A DNA stretch of 64,000 nucleotides from Rheinheimera riviphila (lineage in GTDB: Bacteria; Pseudomonadota; Gammaproteobacteria; Enterobacterales; Alteromonadaceae). The notes below the pieces were generated by a model, which worked only from the letters and a program-made list of their open reading frames with translations, had not been told where the DNA came from and did not search any database. Position 1 is the stretch's first letter. Each line of letters opens with the position of its first letter. The stretch spans positions 62,001 through 126,000 of the forward strand of contig NZ_SACS01000006.1 in the NCBI RefSeq assembly GCF_004005945.1. The letters are read 5' to 3'. Positions 62,987-64,000 of this stretch are shown here, one piece after another. A program made the position numbers and the translations under genes.

Positions 62987-64000
62987 AGCAGTAACAAAAT
63001 CAGCGCCAATACCCGCTGCAAATACTGCTGCTTTCAATCAAGCCAGCCCGGCGATCAGCCTGTCGCAGCGCATTGTGCGCTCTTTTGTGCTGTTGGCGCT
63101 GTGTTGTGGCCTGTTATTCAGTCTGGTGAATCTGATTTTTGTGTACACCGTCGAAGACCAGTTTTTTTACCATCAACTGAAACAGGAACAACGACGGCAG
63201 CTGCAACATGCCACGACCGTGACGCCGGTGTCACCGCTGATGCAGCTTTACTTCAAACCTACTGATTTTCCAAAGGATATAGTCGAAAAATTTCAGCAAA
63301 ATACCAGAGCCCGCGAAATTCCGGGCGAAGCGGGCAGGCATTATCATCTGCTGAAATTTGACCATCCGGCCCATCAAGTGCCGGTATGGTTGGTGATGGA
63401 AGTCAGCCAGCAATTAGTGGTGCGACCCATTCGCACCGAAATGTTGCTGTTTTATGGCTTTACCACCTTACTGATGCTGGCTGCTGCTGCGGTTATTGGC
63501 ATCGTGCTGAGTCGGCGCGCCACCCGGCCATTGCTCGAATTGGTACAGCTGGTGCAACAATCTCAGCACACGCAATCTCAGCAAACCCAGTCACTGCCGA
63601 AAGGCTTTGCCGCTAACTTTCGCGACAATGAAATTGGTTTGCTAGCCCGCACCCTGGAGCAAGCGTTTGACCGGTTGCAGCAGTTTGTTGAGCGCGAACG
63701 GGCCTTTAGCCGCGACGCCAGTCACGAGCTGCGCACACCGCTAAGCCTGATCCAAAGCAGCGCGGAGTTGCTGTTGCTACAGCCCGATTTACCCACGGCC
63801 GCACAGCAAAAACTACAGCAAATTACCGCCGCTTGTTTGCAAATGACCCAGCTCATCAATACATTGCTGACCTTGTCGCGCGAACAAGCGTTGCCGGAGA
63901 GCGTTGATTCAGACAAGCACTCAGCAGCGGTGCCATTGTTGCCATTGCTGGAACAGCTGGTGATCCAACACAGTGACTTGTTGCTTCGTCAGCACTTAAC
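62976..64000 (+). CDS. Sensor histidine kinase, N-terminal part (cut by window end)
   Basis: Reading from ATG 62976 (or 62979) the frame is open to the window edge, 341 codons. After a 30-residue Ala-rich start come TM1 (SFVLLALCCGLLFSLVNLIFV), a periplasmic loop of about 100 residues, TM2 (LLFYGFTTLLMLAAAAVIGIV), a HAMP-like linker (SRRATRPLLELVQLVQQ) and the phospho-acceptor H box SRDASHELRTPLSLI. The ATPase domain lies beyond the window. It partners the OmpR-type regulator overlapping its start. Confidence 0.9.
   Translation, partial: MMTEAVTKSAPIPAANTAAFNQASPAISLSQRIVRSFVLLALCCGLLFSLVNLIFVYTVEDQFFYHQLKQEQRRQLQHATTVTPVSPLMQLYFKPTDFPKDIVEKFQQNTRAREIPGEAGRHYHLLKFDHPAHQVPVWLVMEVSQQLVVRPIRTEMLLFYGFTTLLMLAAAAVIGIVLSRRATRPLLELVQLVQQSQHTQSQQTQSLPKGFAANFRDNEIGLLARTLEQAFDRLQQFVERERAFSRDASHELRTPLSLIQSSAELLLLQPDLPTAAQQKLQQITAACLQMTQLINTLLTLSREQALPESVDSDKHSAAVPLLPLLEQLVIQHSDLLLRQHL

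Overview
The window is about 64 kb of chromosome from a gammaproteobacterium. The best guess is a Rheinheimera/Alishewanella-like member of the Alteromonadales/Chromatiales. This is inferred from three very large TonB-dependent receptors with the N-terminal plug start VTGS-x-I, the fadBA/slt/pepQ neighbourhood, a YjeH-Lrp pair, an argP-argO pair and a PsrA-like box at fadB. Most of it is dense core and nutrient-use chromosome. No rRNA, tRNA, CRISPR array, complete IS element or prophage is visible.

Region by region. 1-5.2 kb: the N-terminus of an NtrC-type response regulator, divergent from a three-gene MacAB/FtsX-type export operon that carries a textbook sigma-54 promoter and two matching dyad enhancer sites. 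5.2-6.7 kb: an AT-rich islet with a possible R-S-E ADP-ribosyltransferase and several palindromic elements. 6.7-15 kb: a PLP sulfur-amino-acid lyase with a 2-oxoglutarate/Fe oxygenase, a 956-aa receptor, an acetyltransferase and an FAD amine/amino-acid oxidase. 15-23.5 kb: a small membrane protein with a Gln tail, an ABC-2 exporter, fdxA, an FAD dehydrogenase, a large unknown protein and yjeH with its Lrp-type regulator. 23.6-36 kb: a proline-rich-peptide block. It holds a receptor divergent from a lipoprotein prolyl-oligopeptidase, an OhrR-type regulator, a miniature M9 collagenase, and an operon of trans-3-hydroxy-L-proline dehydratase, M24 prolidase, pyrroline-2-carboxylate reductase-like enzyme, POT peptide transporter and a pentapeptide-repeat K+ channel. 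36-42 kb: small genes, argP/argO, and two tandem toxin-antitoxin modules. 42.5-49.4 kb: fadBA, slt, pepQ. 49.4-58 kb: an AraC regulator with an SDR enzyme, a third receptor preceded by a 46-codon ORF ending in four Cys codons, and two AT-rich lipoprotein-like genes flanked by a perfect 273-bp direct repeat. 58-64 kb: mazEF-like genes, an MFS transporter overlapping a SufR-like regulator, a nucleoside deaminase, and a two-component system that runs off the end.

Taken together, the middle block reads as a pathway from extracellular collagen to proline: collagenase cuts, receptor and POT carrier import, prolyl peptidases release imino acids, and the dehydratase plus reductase convert 3-hydroxyproline to proline. 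The most unusual items are the poly-Cys leader ORF, the 3-hydroxyproline/collagen operon with its perfect 16-bp operator, the putative ADP-ribosyltransferase, the 2,041-bp unit bounded by direct repeats, and the REPIN-type repeats.
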